From Brachynemurus nebulosus (taxonomy: Eukaryota > Arthropoda > Insecta > Neuroptera > Myrmeleontidae), in contig JAPWDM010000013.1 in NCBI GenBank assembly GCA_035578155.1, forward strand, positions 7,651,527 to 7,715,526: a stretch of DNA of 64,000 nucleotides, given 5' to 3'. The notes beneath the pieces were generated by a model. That model did not search any database. It had not been told where the DNA came from and was given only the letters and a program-made list of their open reading frames with translations. The first letter of the stretch is position 1. Each line of letters begins with the position of its first letter. This document shows positions 12,694 through 26,200 of the stretch, piece after piece. The translations under genes and the position numbers were made by a program.

Positions 12694-14297
12694 TATTTGC
12701 GTAGTATATTTAAATATTATCCAAATTTGCAAGTACGTTATCAAAATTAGTAAGTACGTTGTCTATTACTGGGTTTCTCCTATAGTTATTTAAAATATTT
12801 TTTGCAGCAAATACTACAGTCGAAAAAATTCGTAATTTTCCTGTGATCCAGGATTCAATATCAACTAAACCCTGTTAAAACCAAAAATTTTAGCTTTAGA
12901 AACCTAGGAGATCATGAAGGGAAGAGAATGGTAATTTCTAAAAAAATTGACAAACGGACACAAGAATGATCTTATATAATAAGGATTCCGTTTTCTCTTC
13001 TCTGTCATCTCTGTCATCTCGAAACTTCTCTGTCATCTTTTTCTCCTTTTAAGACTTGCGCGAATTTTTGGCTTTTCGTCTCCAGAAAAGGTTTGAAATT
13101 GTCTTTATCTAATTCGTTCACTATATATTAGACCAAAAATTTGTCTGATATTTTTTTTTTTTTTAGAAATTCTGGGACACGGACGAGAATACAAGGGTAG
13201 ATTAATACCCAGACAGTGAAACTGTTCTGGGAATAAGTTGCGCAACTGTTAAGCTTTTATGCACTCTTCCTAGTAAAGTACTATTGAGTTTGATGGTGAT
13301 GGCGCGTTTCCACTGGTTGATTTCAAATTCATAATCTGCCAGGTAGGTACAAAAACGGCGCTGCTATCATTGGATCCATTTGGAGGTTTAAGAAAAATTT
13401 TGATTTTGATGATAATATTTAAAATTGTTTATCTACTTATAAAAGTACTTCTACAGCTTCCTGTATCTGAGGAAACAAATCATCATCGTAATCTTTCTAT
13501 CATACTTTTCCCATTTAATTTTACTTGGACGACATTAAACATTTTTACATGAAGTAGCCATGTTACTTTTGTGTGGTGCAACATTTCATTTGGGTTAAAG
13601 TCATTATGGACCTCTTAACAACGTAAACAGCAAGAGCACCGGAGAATTCAAGAGCACGATCTTCAACCAATGTAGGTAGGTACATACATACATACTCGAA
13701 TAACTCTACGATCCCTCCACTCTTACATCACTAAAGGATCTATGCACAGATAGATATAACATTTTACAGTGATGGAAAAAATTATTGTGACAGTTGATGG
13801 GAGAAATTCATTACAACTTTTGATAGAAGTCCGACAGGATATTATTAATTTTGTTCTTTAAATTTTTTTTTTGATTGAGTACTTTAAAACGTAATCACTT
13901 CAGCGAAAGTTTGTTTAAATTTTCGACATCACTATCACTATTTCTCTACCCGCGAGTGTATACTTATACTTTGTATGATGCAAAATATCAGATAAGAATT
14001 ATTATTTGAGGAGATTCTCTTGTATATAAATGTTGTACATGATATTATGGTACTTTGGTACATGAACAAATCACGAATGGACTAATATACAAAAATTTTT
14101 ACTGCGATATGTTTGTTTATATTATTTTATATTAAAAGACGGAAAAAGAGTAACGGAATTTTTTACATGTCTAACAGAAAATATTTATGATCATGAGACG
14201 AAAAGTAATGGGTGGTGGTCAGTGACGGAACTCGTGAAATATATTTGTAGGGGCACTGTTTAAAAATACTCAAAAGTTTGTTGAAATTAAAAACGTT
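12694..14297. other. Mostly featureless; possible Tc1-type end remnant
   Basis: Around 13766-13795, ACAGTGATGGAAAAAATTAT resembles the ends of Tc1-like elements (CAGTG...AAAATTATT...GACA), but no opposite end was found. A short CTCTGTCATCT motif is repeated three times near 13000-13040. No gene is recognised. Confidence 0.35.
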
Positions 14298-14305
14298 TGT
14301 GTAGA

Positions 14306-14592
14306 CAGGGCCAGCTTAGCCAATAGGCCACCCTAGACCACGGCCTAGGGGTGGTAAATTTTTAAAATAGGGCGGAAAAATTAGTAATTAACTTTTTTTT
14401 TTTTGCTCGTCACTTATTTTTTTTAAGAGAAAGTTTGTCAAAAAGGTTAGAAAAGGGGCGGCAAATTTTTAAAACAGGGCAGAAAAATTTGTGATTGACG
14501 TTTTTCTTTAAGATTTCCTTTTTTTCAAATAAAAGGTAGGGGCGGAATTTTTCAAGATGCCTAGGGGCGGACTCAGGGTTAATCCGGCCCTG
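14306..14592. mobile_element. hAT-like MITE, family D copy D4
   Basis: The 287 bp element has CAGGGCC...GGCCCTG ends and a perfect 8-bp duplication, TGTGTAGA, at 14298-14305 and 14593-14600. Its interior contains two diverged copies of a GGGG(C/T)GG-AAATTTTTAAAA block, so it partly duplicates the D3 interior. Confidence 0.88.
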
Positions 14593-15107
14593 TGTGTAGA
14601 TATCTTGAAGTGTTTAAGGGGGTCGTTCGTTTTTATCGCTAATGATTTGTAAGGTCGAGGCGACTCTCACCCACAGTTTCACTTTCCTTAAAACTTTGCC
14701 TAAAAAATCTGATTTAATTTCCACATGTGATTTTTCTATTGTCTTTATAACTCTGATTTTGTGAAAAATGAAAAAAAATGTAGCATCGAAAACCTACCAG
14801 TGGCTTCAAATTTCATATTTCTAGCATCAAAATTACAGTGTTTGGAGCATTTACAAATTTGGTATACGTGATGACGTCATTAAATTCAATTTTTTATTTT
14901 TTCAATTAGTAGCTACAAAAATGATATGAATCGGACCTGCTGGTGAAATTTTGATATTCCGAGTTTCAAATTTTCATTTTTCCATAACTCATTTCATAAC
15001 TCATGTGTATGTAATTTTACATAATTTTTCACATAAAAATGCATGTTATTTTACACTAAATATAATGTAAATTAAGTGATGGAATACAATTAAACAACTG
15101 TAATTTT

Positions 15108-15225
<118 letters not shown>

Positions 15226-15307
15226 TGTGTTTACAAAATTACATTGTATGTTTATAAAGCTACATAGTATGAAACCTGTATATTTGCTTAGTATTATTAC
15301 ATTAGTG

Positions 15308-15345
15308 CATTGTAATATTACACTATTTTTTGTAATATTACAATG
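15308..15345. repeat. Perfect 15-bp inverted repeat
   Basis: CATTGTAATATTACA at 15308-15322 is followed after 8 bases by its exact reverse complement at 15331-15345. Each arm also contains the self-complementary TGTAATATTACA, so alternative hairpins are possible. Function is unknown. Confidence 0.8.
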
Positions 15346-18300
15346 TACTATCTTCAGATGTACCAGAGTGATTTTTAAGAAATATTCCGGTTTCTGAATA
15401 TCTAGAGAACTTTTATTTCAGAATTTTATCTTTTCTTATCATGTCTCTAAGAAACAAAATATATTCTTAACGTAAATTTTTGTTCAAATATGCATCGAAA
15501 TTTTTCGACACCGCCCATGATTTTTTTTATTATTATAATACCTTTATTCATTTTATTATTAAAATCATTTACATAATGATAAAAGAGGACAATGGGACCA
15601 TTTTTCGAAAGAAAAAAAAAACGGTCGCAACCAGTCAGTAGTTAATAAAACGGAGCATAGTAATAAGACCAGAACAGATTAAGATTTTCGAGAGATATGA
15701 ATAAATTTTGTATTGAGATTAAAATCAAAAAAGCATCGTTTAAGACGATTATTTAATAACAAAACATAATAATAATACGTACTAATAATAAAAATGACAT
15801 ATCAAGATCTCATTTAGATCCAGTATAGAAATTTTTCATTATTTGTTTGAGTTGAAGAGCATGATGGGAAGTCGCAGACCATAGCATGTCGAAGACAATA
15901 TAGGATTCTTGTTTATTGAACAATATATTATAAATCAAAAAATGTAAGAAAAAAATTATAAATTTTGAAGAATGAAAAATGTAGTTCCATTAAACTATGA
16001 GACACAACGCCATCAATCATTCAAAATTTATCCGATTTTGATTGTGAATGACAAAATGGCCCAAGAGTGACATTGTAATTTTTTGGATTTTATTTGCCGA
16101 TCGATATATAGTTTGAAAACATGTTAAGGTAGGGCCTGTGAGCTAAATGATGTACATTTTGTTGATTGCAGACGACAATGAAATTCCGAGTTTCAACAGA
16201 GGCTTTGTACTAGGTACAGTTAAAAAATAGAAGACCGACAGTCAAAGATTCCTTAAAGACTAATATTTTTTGTATCCATACTTTGTAAAAAAAATTCAAA
16301 TTCAAAAACTTGTAGAGGCTCAGGAAGGCCTTATATAGCCATGAAAAAAAATGTGATGTGCTGATTGACACTATTTTGGAGCCTGCGTTTATCTGAAGGT
16401 TGTCATTATGGCAGCAACTACAATGAAAAAAAAGTTTTTTAGATCTAAAAATGGCAATTGTTTAAAAATTTTTTTTGAAACGTTATTTTTTAAAATCTTT
16501 TTTATTTTTTCAAATTGGAAGGTACGTGCCAAATTTGAAATCGGTTGGATACAGGAGCTTGAAATATCATGTCGACAGGGTTAAAAATTGTTCGTTTCGA
16601 GTACGCGTATCTGATGCTACCGTATTAAAAAGGCTTTAACTTTGGAAATTTTCAAAATTTTAAAATTTCCTTTTCGGAACAAATTTTTAAAGATTTATAT
16701 TTTTAGAAAATGAAACAACGGAATCCAATTTTTCAAAATTCTAGGCAAGAATACTCGCTTAAGAATGGTAAGAAAAACCCAAAAATTGCCTCCTTAGGTA
16801 AGTAAGACTGACGTAAAATGTGATACCAGGGTGTTAGTTACATTTCATTATCAAATTTCAAAATTGTAATAGCAAAAACTTATAAAAATCCTTTTGAATA
16901 CTGTACAAAAGAAATTTCTCCACAATATTTTTACCACTTAACATTCAATTTTCAATAAATCGTCTCACTTTATTAAATTTACTTAGACTAAAAATATTTT
17001 TTTGAAAAATATTTTCGTTAAAAATTACATGTGTTAAAGCCATAATATTACAATTCGTTTAATCTAATCATCTGTAATATATTGATCACAAAAAATATAT
17101 AGCAAACATTGAATACATTGTGATAAATGTATTCATTACTATAAAAAATATCGTTAATTTTATTTTTCACATAAAATCTGATATGGAAAAATGAAAAAAA
17201 AAATTTAATATTTAAATTAAGTTATAAATGAACGCTTGTCATCATTCATACATGTAAACTGTACAATAATAGGAGAGAATAGGCTAAATTTTTACAATCA
17301 ATTTACCGTAAAGTTTCATTGTTACTTGCAATATATCGACTTCGATTGCATAAAATGACATGAGCCTCAACTTTTTTTGTTACCAATGTACTCAATGTCT
17401 TCCTAATAAAAAATTTTGACTGGATAAGGTAAAAAAAAATTTTTAAGCGTTTCGGAATAATAAAGTCGGTAAAACATTACTGACCTGTCATTTTGCTTAA
17501 CGTAAAAAACAGAATTTTCTATATAATTGGAAGTTTTTGGAAAGAAATAAGTTTGTTGTGGTAAGAAATTTAGTTAGCTCTATACATTTAAAGTGTTTTT
17601 CTAATAAAATCTGAAATTTGAAAAATATTCCGATAAATTTCTTAAGGTGTTGAAGAAAGAAATGGGAATTTGGGAAAATGAAGATAAAATTTCAACCAGC
17701 AAGCAAACACATAATATATGTCTATAACATTTTTGAAGAAAATATTTCTCGTTAGGAATGATTTTCTCTTCTCTCTTGTGTAGGGAACCAAATTATCATG
17801 TATTTGTCCCTCATAGTAACATTAATTACGCATGTGTAAATAACATTGTTGAATATACCTATTTAGCTATTTTTGTGATAAACCATAAAGAGTATAATTA
17901 AATATCTGATATTTTATCCCGAAAGTAAGGAAAAATTTTGTCCCGTGGAAAATTCTGACTCAATGCTTATCCAATATGCCCTTATCGAACATTTTTTTTT
18001 TTAATTTTAGTATATCACTTGGCATATTGAGCAGGGAAATAAAATACCAAACTTAAGAAAAATTTAGTGGACATTTTAGTTTAGTTTGAACTGATTTCCG
18101 TAATCTGGGGCTGCTGGAGTATCAATAACCCGAAAACCCTTCCGAGTAAATAGGTCGTATTCTTAGCTAAAATTCTGCTTTCATTTTTTTTTAATTTTCC
18201 GAAAACTGTCCAAATTTTTGTGCCAATTGAACTGCTATTAAAAAAAAATTAGTTCCAGTTATTATTAACAAAAAATTAATTTACAAATTAATCCAAGTTG

Positions 18301-19109
18301 CAACAACCCGTCACTTTAATGGCTGAAATCACCCTCACTACCCCTATATCAATAAACTACACTGGTAAACTTGAGTGAAAAAAAAAATATAAATTGTAAA
18401 ATTCAATATATATAGGTTCTTTGTGTGTTTTGACATTTGAATTAATAATTTTCAAGATAAAAATCTTGGGGAAAAAAAATAATCCAACATATTAATACAT
18501 AACAATATGTTTTAAATATGATACTCTCCAAGACTGTAAGCGAAACAATTAATCTACATATGAATGTCCAAACGTTATTGTGGCTCAAAGATGCTTGTAA
18601 TTGTTCTTCGTGGACTCAAAAATAAACATGAAGACCATCAGGGTCATTATTAATTTGCCACCTCATGAGTTTACAATCACATTTACGAAAAAAAAAAAAC
18701 GATTAAGAGTTGTTATATTTATGTTAAACAGGTTAATGATTGTTCTTTATTAAAGTGAATCGATTATTAACGTTGTAGGTTTTGCATATTCATTATTGCG
18801 GGTCTCTGTTGTGACTGAAGTAGGTATATGTAAGATAATATTTTTAAGAATTTTGGGTGTGAAGAATTTATAGGTTCAGTTGCAGAATTTTTAGAAAGTC
18901 TCGTAAAACTATGAACGTTTTCAATTCCAAACAATGTAAGGGGCGAGAGAATTCACGAGTTCAAGAATTCAAGAATTTATTCAAAAAACATTCAAAATTT
19001 TCATTTTTTCTTTTTTCTTGTTACGCACCGTTTACGAATTATTTACGATTAAAAAGTATCGATACCGAAAAATATAATTTAAAGGCAACTGTTATGAAAA
19101 CCTCACATA
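15346..19109. other. Featureless A+T-rich DNA
   Basis: I found no gene, tRNA, delimited element or tandem array in this 3.7 kb stretch. Open frames are short and lack recognisable domains. Confidence 0.45.
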
Positions 19110-19111
19110 TA

Positions 19112-20040
19112 GGGGACGGACGGGCAAGAAGGATATGCTAATTTGATCTCTAAAAAATAGTATGAGATTACAACAAAATTATTTATTTAACTCAAGATAA
19201 CAAGTCCTCAGTTATTTAAGATTAATAAAGTAAACAGAAAATTAACAAAAATTCTTATCTTACCACATTAAAAATCACTTGAAAAAAAAGTTGCAATTAT
19301 TCTTTTTGCCCTACTTAGGCGGGTAAAATGAATATCTTGGACGGGCAAAACTAATACTAATGAAAATAAATAAATTAATCGTCGCAATTATCGCAAAAGG
19401 ACGATCGACCTTTGTATAAAGAATACGCTTCATGGGTCCCTTCCAGGCAAAAATTATACTGCATCTAGTCTTATATTGCGGATATATGTATTTTTCTTAA
19501 CACACAATACAAAAATAATTATCTTTTTGATTTTCTTTGATTGACTCTATCTTTTTTAAGAGAATTCTCTTTTCTTTTTCATTGGAAGGTCGGGGGATTA
19601 TTTAAAACAATTTTCCTTTTGACTAGAGAAGTTTCATTTTATTATTCATTTTGCCTGACTCCATTTTGCTCGCCAAGCACATTTTTAACTAACTTAACCT
19701 GCAATTACAAACTAATAGATTCAAACTAAATACGAGCACGAATTTCTTGCTTGCAATGATCATACAAATTACAGAAATGATTAAAAATAAATAATTACAA
19801 TATACAAAGAAATAATTTGTAAATTATTTACCTCTTTTTATTGATTTTTGTTCTCGTCAAAACAGTTTTTCGGTTACTACACACGCAAATAAACTACAGT
19901 GCCTCATTTTGACAAATGATCCCATTAAGTGCAAAGTGAAGAAGCCGATGACATTGGATCTGAGTCAATCATACATCTAACTAGCTCAATTAAGCACTTA
20001 TTCTTTTTGCACGATCTCTCCGTCTCGCCCGTCCGTCCCC
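19112..20040. mobile_element. TA-flanked DNA transposon derivative
   Basis: The ends are inverted copies of GGGGACGGACGGGC(A/G)AGA, at 19112 onward and ending at 20040, with TA just outside on both sides. This fits the Tc1/mariner/pogo group. The interior (about 930 bp) has no transposase frame but repeats a TTATTCTTTTTGC-type motif near both ends (19295-19310 and 19998-20010). Its right end abuts the element at 20048. Confidence 0.7.
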
Positions 20041-20047
20041 TAATAAT

Positions 20048-20325
20048 TAGGCATGTTAAAAGCATTTTTTTCGGTTTCTTTTCCGGTTACGGATATGTCA
20101 AAAAATTGAATATTGTTTCGGATACCGTTACGGTTACGGATAATTGCTTTTAGTGAAATTTTTTTTTAGTAAAAAGGAAGAAATTTTACTCCATAAAGTG
20201 AACGTTTAACACGAATCAACGGAAATCTATCGAAAGAAATACATGTGACAAAAACTTGCTTTGATTTAAACCCAATTTTCCAACGGCAGTTGCGGTTACG
20301 GTTACGGACATCCATAACATCCAAA
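20048..20325. mobile_element. Hexamer-bearing hAT-like MITE (GGTTAC type)
   Basis: The ends are TAGGCATGTT and the inverse of TTTGGATGTT. Flanks are CTAATAAT (20040-20047) and TTAATAAT (20326-20333), an 8-bp duplication with one mismatch. GGTTACGG-type hexamers lie near both ends (around 20083-20095, 20123-20141 and 20290-20308). The left target duplication overlaps the end of the preceding element, which suggests insertion at its edge. Confidence 0.55.
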
Positions 20326-20333
20326 TTAATAAT

Positions 20334-20889
20334 CCAGTTCCAAGAGCACTTTTGGCGACATAACTGCCCGTGGCCAGTTTGTCAATAATAATAATGAATA
20401 CATAAAAACCAGAACCTCCGCGGGGGGGGGGGGGGACAAATGTGAAGATACAGAGCGTATTACAAGGAAAAAATAAGAGTTAAACTGGTATTATTCAAAT
20501 TAATCAAATAAATCACAGTAAAATTTTTATATATTTTGAAAAATTATAAACTTAAGTATAATTTACATATACAAGATATATACATCTAACTTTAAATAGA
20601 AATTAATATTTTCACATTTTTTTGTTAAAAAATATTTATAATTAATACCAGCATCGTAATTAAAACGTTTACATAATTAACTGTAAATTAATAAAAAGTA
20701 AAAAGCGTGTTCACGCATCTGTAATTAAAACTTATTATATCAAGAGGTGCCACATACTTTTTAAAAAAAAAAAAAAAAATAAAAAAAAAAAGAAAAAAAA
20801 AAAACATAAAAGGACACCCACACACTCATACATACACATACGAGAATCATATTTAATATTAAAGAAAGTACAACGTTGTTCAAAAAATT
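20334..20889. other. G tract and A-rich tract; no gene
   Basis: A run of 14 G lies at 20422-20435. An impure A-rich tract lies at 20762-20803, followed by a CA-rich stretch. Nothing else is recognised. Confidence 0.6.
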
Positions 20890-21241
20890 CAGACTATAAT
20901 CCACTGTGCAAAAAATATACCTACTTAATAAATCGCTAACACTGACTGACTGACTGACAGACAGGCAACGCACCGTTTGGTTTAGAAGAATGAAATTTTG
21001 CACAGCAGTTCCCTATGTAACGTAGGTGAGCACCAAGAAAGGATTTTTGAAAATTCGTCCCCTAAGTGGGTTAAATAGGGAATGAAAATTTGTATGGAAA
21101 TTAGTCATTTTTGAAGTTAGAGATATATAAAAATATGTTACTATGGCGATTAAAATAAATAATATTTAATAAATCATTGACACTGACTGACATCCTGAGA
21201 TATTGCCGATGGTAAATTACATCGGGTGGGTATACGGCTAG
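20890..21241 (+). mobile_element. Non-autonomous Helitron (3' end clear, 5' end approximate)
   Basis: The 3' end has a CCGATG/CATCGG hairpin at about 21205-21224, then GTGGGTATACGGCTAG ending at 21241, followed by T. Hairpin, CTAG and a following T are the Helitron 3' signature. The interior holds two copies of an AATAAATC...CACTGACTGAC segment (about 20928 and 21170). The 5' TC end could not be fixed. Confidence 0.65.
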
Positions 21242-22274
21242 TTTTTTAATAAATTCCAGAGAAAAAGTTTTTGAGGTGGAAGCTATTATTGGCTTATATA
21301 GTATTTTTGGTTAGAGCAAAACGTCACGTAGCGTGGACCCACTGTACAAACGTAAGAGAATAACAAACATCTTTATAATTTCGGCAGCAGGTAGCGTAGC
21401 AGTACCTACTCCCAAACAAAACAGTATTACTTTCACAAAATAATGTAATAAATAATATTTGATATTATAAATTTCAAACTCGATTTCCTTCCTTATTTTT
21501 GAGAGATATCTACACCTAACTACTTTACCCTGATCGTATACTAGTGGTTTCCTATAATCCTACAAAATTTCAGCAGAATTGGTGGCACAACGTCTAAAGT
21601 TTGTCTTGTCACGTTCAAGTTTTTGAACGCCATGGTACTCTGGTCGATGATGTTAACAGCTTTATTTTTTATTTTACATATTTAATATTTTTTTTTAAAT
21701 ATATTAATATTTATTACTGATTATTACCAGATAATTATTACTAATAAATTTTATTTATTTCTGTGACTTTTTTTTCGTATTTTTTCCGTATTTAATAAAC
21801 ATAAATTTCTTTTTAATTTCAGTTTTTACAAATTTGATTCAGCTATTCCGTTGATCGGATTATTAATATTATTTTAAACGAAAACATATAAAATCCTCAA
21901 AAAAACAATTTAAGTAAAGTGTCATTTTACGTCTTTCAATAAATTTTATTAATTTCGTACCGGTAATATTTTATCAAAGATGAGAAAAAATAATATTTTG
22001 AAATTATTTTTACATAGTTTTTGTATATAAGTAGTACTTATACGTGTATTACGAAATCATTTCTTTAAAATGAAATTTCGTGAAGAATATCACAGAAATA
22101 TTTTACTTAAATTACCATCAATTATTTTAAATAAATCAGTTAGATGATATTTTGTTACTAATGATTTATTTTGAACTAATATTTTATAGATAATACATTA
22201 TTCAAAGTTTAATGGGAGCTAATTAAGCTAAACGACATTATTTTATACCTCTATCATTTCTTCGGCTTACTAAA
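21242..22274. other. Featureless A+T-rich DNA
   Basis: Around 21480-21640 there is sequence of the kind found in insect repeat tails ('tacaaaatttcagcagaat'), but no boundary is visible. No gene is recognised. Confidence 0.4.
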
Positions 22275-22276
22275 TA

Positions 22277-23222
22277 GGGTAAGTGCAGGAGAGATGCCGC
22301 GTCGGGAGAGATGCCGCAGTAGCCATAGTTCGTCCGTTGATTGATAGATAGAGCTATTAATAGATTATATGTTTAAAATAAGTTACTTATTTAAGCTGTA
22401 TATGGTAACATTTATGATTAGTCTATCAGTTTAGTAATTATCCAACTTTTTATTATTGAAAAGTAAGTTTTTTTAATATAATATTTTATCAAGCATTTAA
22501 TTCATTAGAAATTAAGAATGTATATTTCATTGTTTTAATGAAATTGAGTTTTGTTATTAATTTAGGTATATTTTAAAAGTACTGTATAAAATTTTAGGTT
22601 GGAATTCCGCACTATGCTTACTATAGCAACATGCGGCATCTATCCCAACAAAAAGGAGAGATGCCGCATTTAAAGTTGGTATAGATACCGCATCATATTA
22701 CATGTTAAAAACATAGACTTATATACTTTAATTACGTAATTTTTTTGGACTGTATATTATGCCACGTAAATATAAAAGATCCATTAATGGATCAGGAAGA
22801 GCCCATATATTAGTGAAGATAACGAAAATAATAATGATTGCCCGTGTATTGAATGTTTTGAAAAGTACTCAGAAACAAATAAAAGTTGACTGGTTAAGAT
22901 GTATAAAGTGCCAAAAATGGTTACATATGGCATGCATCATGTATGGAGATGGGTATAAAATGCAAAATTTTTAATATGAACTATGCGGCGTCTCACCTTC
23001 TTTGATGCGGCATCTTTCCCATAGGTGTGGGAGAGACGCCGCTTTGCAGGCTCTACAAAAATGTTAATTATGAATATTTTATGACTCAAAATTTAAAATT
23101 ATTTATAGTTTTAAAGAACAATGTTTACATTTATTGTCTACCAAATTTCAAATCAATTAAATCCATACTTTAAGAATTATCAAGTGTTTTCAAAATGTGC
23201 GGTATCCCTCCCGCATTCACCC
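22277..23222. mobile_element. Pogo-like, TA-flanked non-autonomous transposon with subterminal repeats
   Basis: The 946 bp element is flanked by TA at 22275-22276 and 23223-23224. Its ends are GGGTAAGTGCAGGAGAGATG and, inverted, GGGTGAATGCGGGAGGGATA; they agree at 19 of 24 positions. A GGGAGAGATGCCGC motif recurs about nine times in both orientations (near 22291, 22305, 22631, 22655, 22683, 22985, 23004, 23029 and 23198), as expected of transposase-binding sites. It carries a decayed zinc-finger coding remnant at 22815-22974. Confidence 0.8.
22815..22974 (+). pseudogene. C-terminal zinc-finger remnant of a transposase
   Basis: Two frames must be read to see the domain. The first contains CPCIEC followed by FEKYSE. 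After a shift near 22884 the second reads DWLRCIKCQKWLHMAC and ends at a stop at 22974. The spacing W-x2-C-x2-C-x2-W-x-H-x2-C is the PHD-like finger seen at the C terminus of some pogo/Tigger-type transposases in animals. No catalytic DDE region is present. I infer that the parent element was autonomous and lost its core. The assignment rests on motif spacing only; a PHD finger captured from a host gene is the alternative. Confidence 0.65.
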
Positions 23223-23224
23223 TA

Positions 23225-26200
23225 TAGAAGAATGTCGCAGATTTAGGATCATAGAAAATGTAGTTTTCTGTTTAGTAAAAATCTATTAACCATTTCGAGT
23301 AATTTTATAGTGTAAACTTGACGTGGACAAAATTAAAAATTATTATGACAATTTAACTCATGTGTATCAAATCCCCTAAAAATATTGTTTTTTTTTCTTT
23401 TACCGTGAATAAAAATAGTTCGTACAAATTTTTACAGCGAAAAAAATGGTACAAAACATTTCACTGGCCATTCCCCTGTTGATAAACACGATAAAAACGA
23501 AACAATTTTGTCTTACCGTATTACACTTGATTTTTACATTTTTTCTGAATAAATTTGTATATTCTACAACACAAAATTTCTTGCCTAAAAGCAATTTAAC
23601 TCGAAGAACTGTCAACCCAACAGCGCTTCAGCTTCGCTGTCGCATTTTTGTGAGTTAACTGTCCTTCTCGTTAAATTGCTAGGCAATAAATTTTCGTTAG
23701 ACAAACCTAAATTTATTCAAAAAAATACAAATCTCTTGTGTAATAATAAGCGAATAAAGTGTTGAGATTACAAAAATGGTGCGAATGATTGAAGACGTTC
23801 CCCTAAGATAATTTTAAATACTTATTCCTCATAAGGAAAGCAACATATATCCGCAAATGACACTAAAGTTAGCACTATAGCGCCTGGTACATAAATTTTC
23901 GCCGATTATTCTACAAATTCAAACAAATTTTTGATAAAATATAGATCTGTCAGATTGTAAACACTTTGTAAATATTAATTGAACGTATGATTTAACCTTT
24001 TACACATGGACACCTAGACTCACGCAGCCTAAAACTATCCTTCACGAGAGAGAAACTGTTGTCTTTAATTAAGAACATTATTAGTTTGGAAGAGAAATGT
24101 CGATTTATTGTGTGATATAACAGGACCAAATAATATAATAATACCCCATTACAAAATATGATTTAGTAATAATTTGAAAGTTTGATCAGAATTTTAAACA
24201 TTGTATATGTAACCATATAAGTAAACACACAGACGATTCGCAAATATAATACTCTTATCTCTCTGTATTTTCACTAGAAAACTTAATACTCTGGAGGATT
24301 AATATTGCCACGATCCTTGTCATTTTCAAATGATAATAATTTTCATAGGTAAGTAAGTATTAAATCAATATGGTGACAAATAGACACTCTGGGGGAAAAA
24401 ACAACTTGTGACAAAAAGGATGAAAATTGAAAGGACATCACTAAACTTTCAAAAAGGTTTTTGTCATAAACATTTCTAGTGCTTATTCCCAAGCAATCTA
24501 ACGGATTTTTTGTCCTGCTACGCAGTCGTGCCCTCTCCAGAAACCAACAGGACTTGATTTATTGTAACATTTAACAACTGAACAAACAAGAATAGGCTCA
24601 AACTATTATTAAAAATTACACAAAAAGAAAACAATATGTCTAATACCAAAATATTATCTACCGTGCAAGCAAGCCTCTTCAAGAATTTTTTTTTTGAAAA
24701 AAATAAAATAGATAAATATAGGTAGATATTTAGGTAAACATTGTGACAAATTCTTTCCAAAAAAAAAAAAATAGAAATACTTACATCTCTATTGAGACTT
24801 CATACAATAGAAAACCAAAATATAATAAACATAGGAGTAAATCAAAAAAATGTCAAACTATTTCTATTCTTAACCTCAAAATATTTATTGTCTTTCATAA
24901 CAAAAATATTGTAAATGACCTCTTTTCTTCCAACGACCACGTACGTATTCCCGTTCGGGTCCATTAATTTCGAACATAAATTCAAAAAAAAACCATAAAC
25001 CAATGAATTAGTCAATATCTAAATATATCTAATGTAAAAATCTCAGTTCGTTGAAGAATTGAATGTCGTCGTCATCGTCAGTTGAGACTAAAAATGTCCC
25101 AAATTATTTAAGATTCCACCCTATGATAAGATACGAGGTAAATGTGTACGTTATAGGGCAAACCTTCCAATAATGAATAGGTATGGTAAGTAACAATGAA
25201 ATAAAATAAGAGAAAATTATCGATTTTAAAAATCAAACAACTTTATTTGAACTGAGAGACCACAACAGTAGGTTTTGTGTAATTATTGTTCCATATGAAT
25301 GTGGATTATTCGATGTATTATCAGCCGCTTTCAAAATGTCAAGAGAATTTGTTTGTTAAAAGTTTAGATAGTAACTTTTGGGTGTATTATCAGGTTGTGT
25401 ATCTTAGCAAACTTCATTTCCATACCAAACTTTCATTAAAATCACTTAAATAGTTTCATAATTAGAGATCAAAATAGCTCTCCTATCAGACAAACAGACC
25501 AATATTTTTTATAAATAACTAATTTGAAGTTAGAGGATCTCAAATCGTATATTTCCGCCAAAAATCCGACATCGAATTTTTTCACGATCACATAACTTGG
25601 ACTATAGACGTGTAATGTTTAGGACCAAATAATCATTAAGTGTAGGAAATCATTATAGTGTAAACGTTTTAAGCTCATTTTGGGTGTAAAAAGCAACAAT
25701 TTATTCGGTCTGAGATACTAAAATGATAGTAAACCTAGCTCCTTTGTAAAGGTAATCCAAATTCGACAAATACAAAATCGGGTCAGTATACTTTCATTAC
25801 TGTACAAATTTTCATAAAAAATTTTGGAATGAAACTTCATAATAATCTCTTCCTCCCACTATTGTCAATAGATAAGAAGAAAGGCAGTTGTAAATGATAA
25901 ACTCGCATATAAATTATCTGAACAGATAACGATTGGTCCAGACGAAATACTTCCAAACGATTTCTTCTGACCTCATAGAAATCATATTTTCCCCTTAAAG
26001 TCCGACATCAATTTCATTTACACAATTGAACTCTAGCGTTTCTTAGGAAGAAACCGTTAATCACTGAATATAAAAATTTACCAAAATTTTCAAAACCTCT
26101 GCACTGTCACAAATTTATTCTTTCATCCCAAATGTTACTCCATTTGTTTCTTCTTTACAATATATTTACCTATAAGTAGTCATTTTCAAGCATTTTAACA

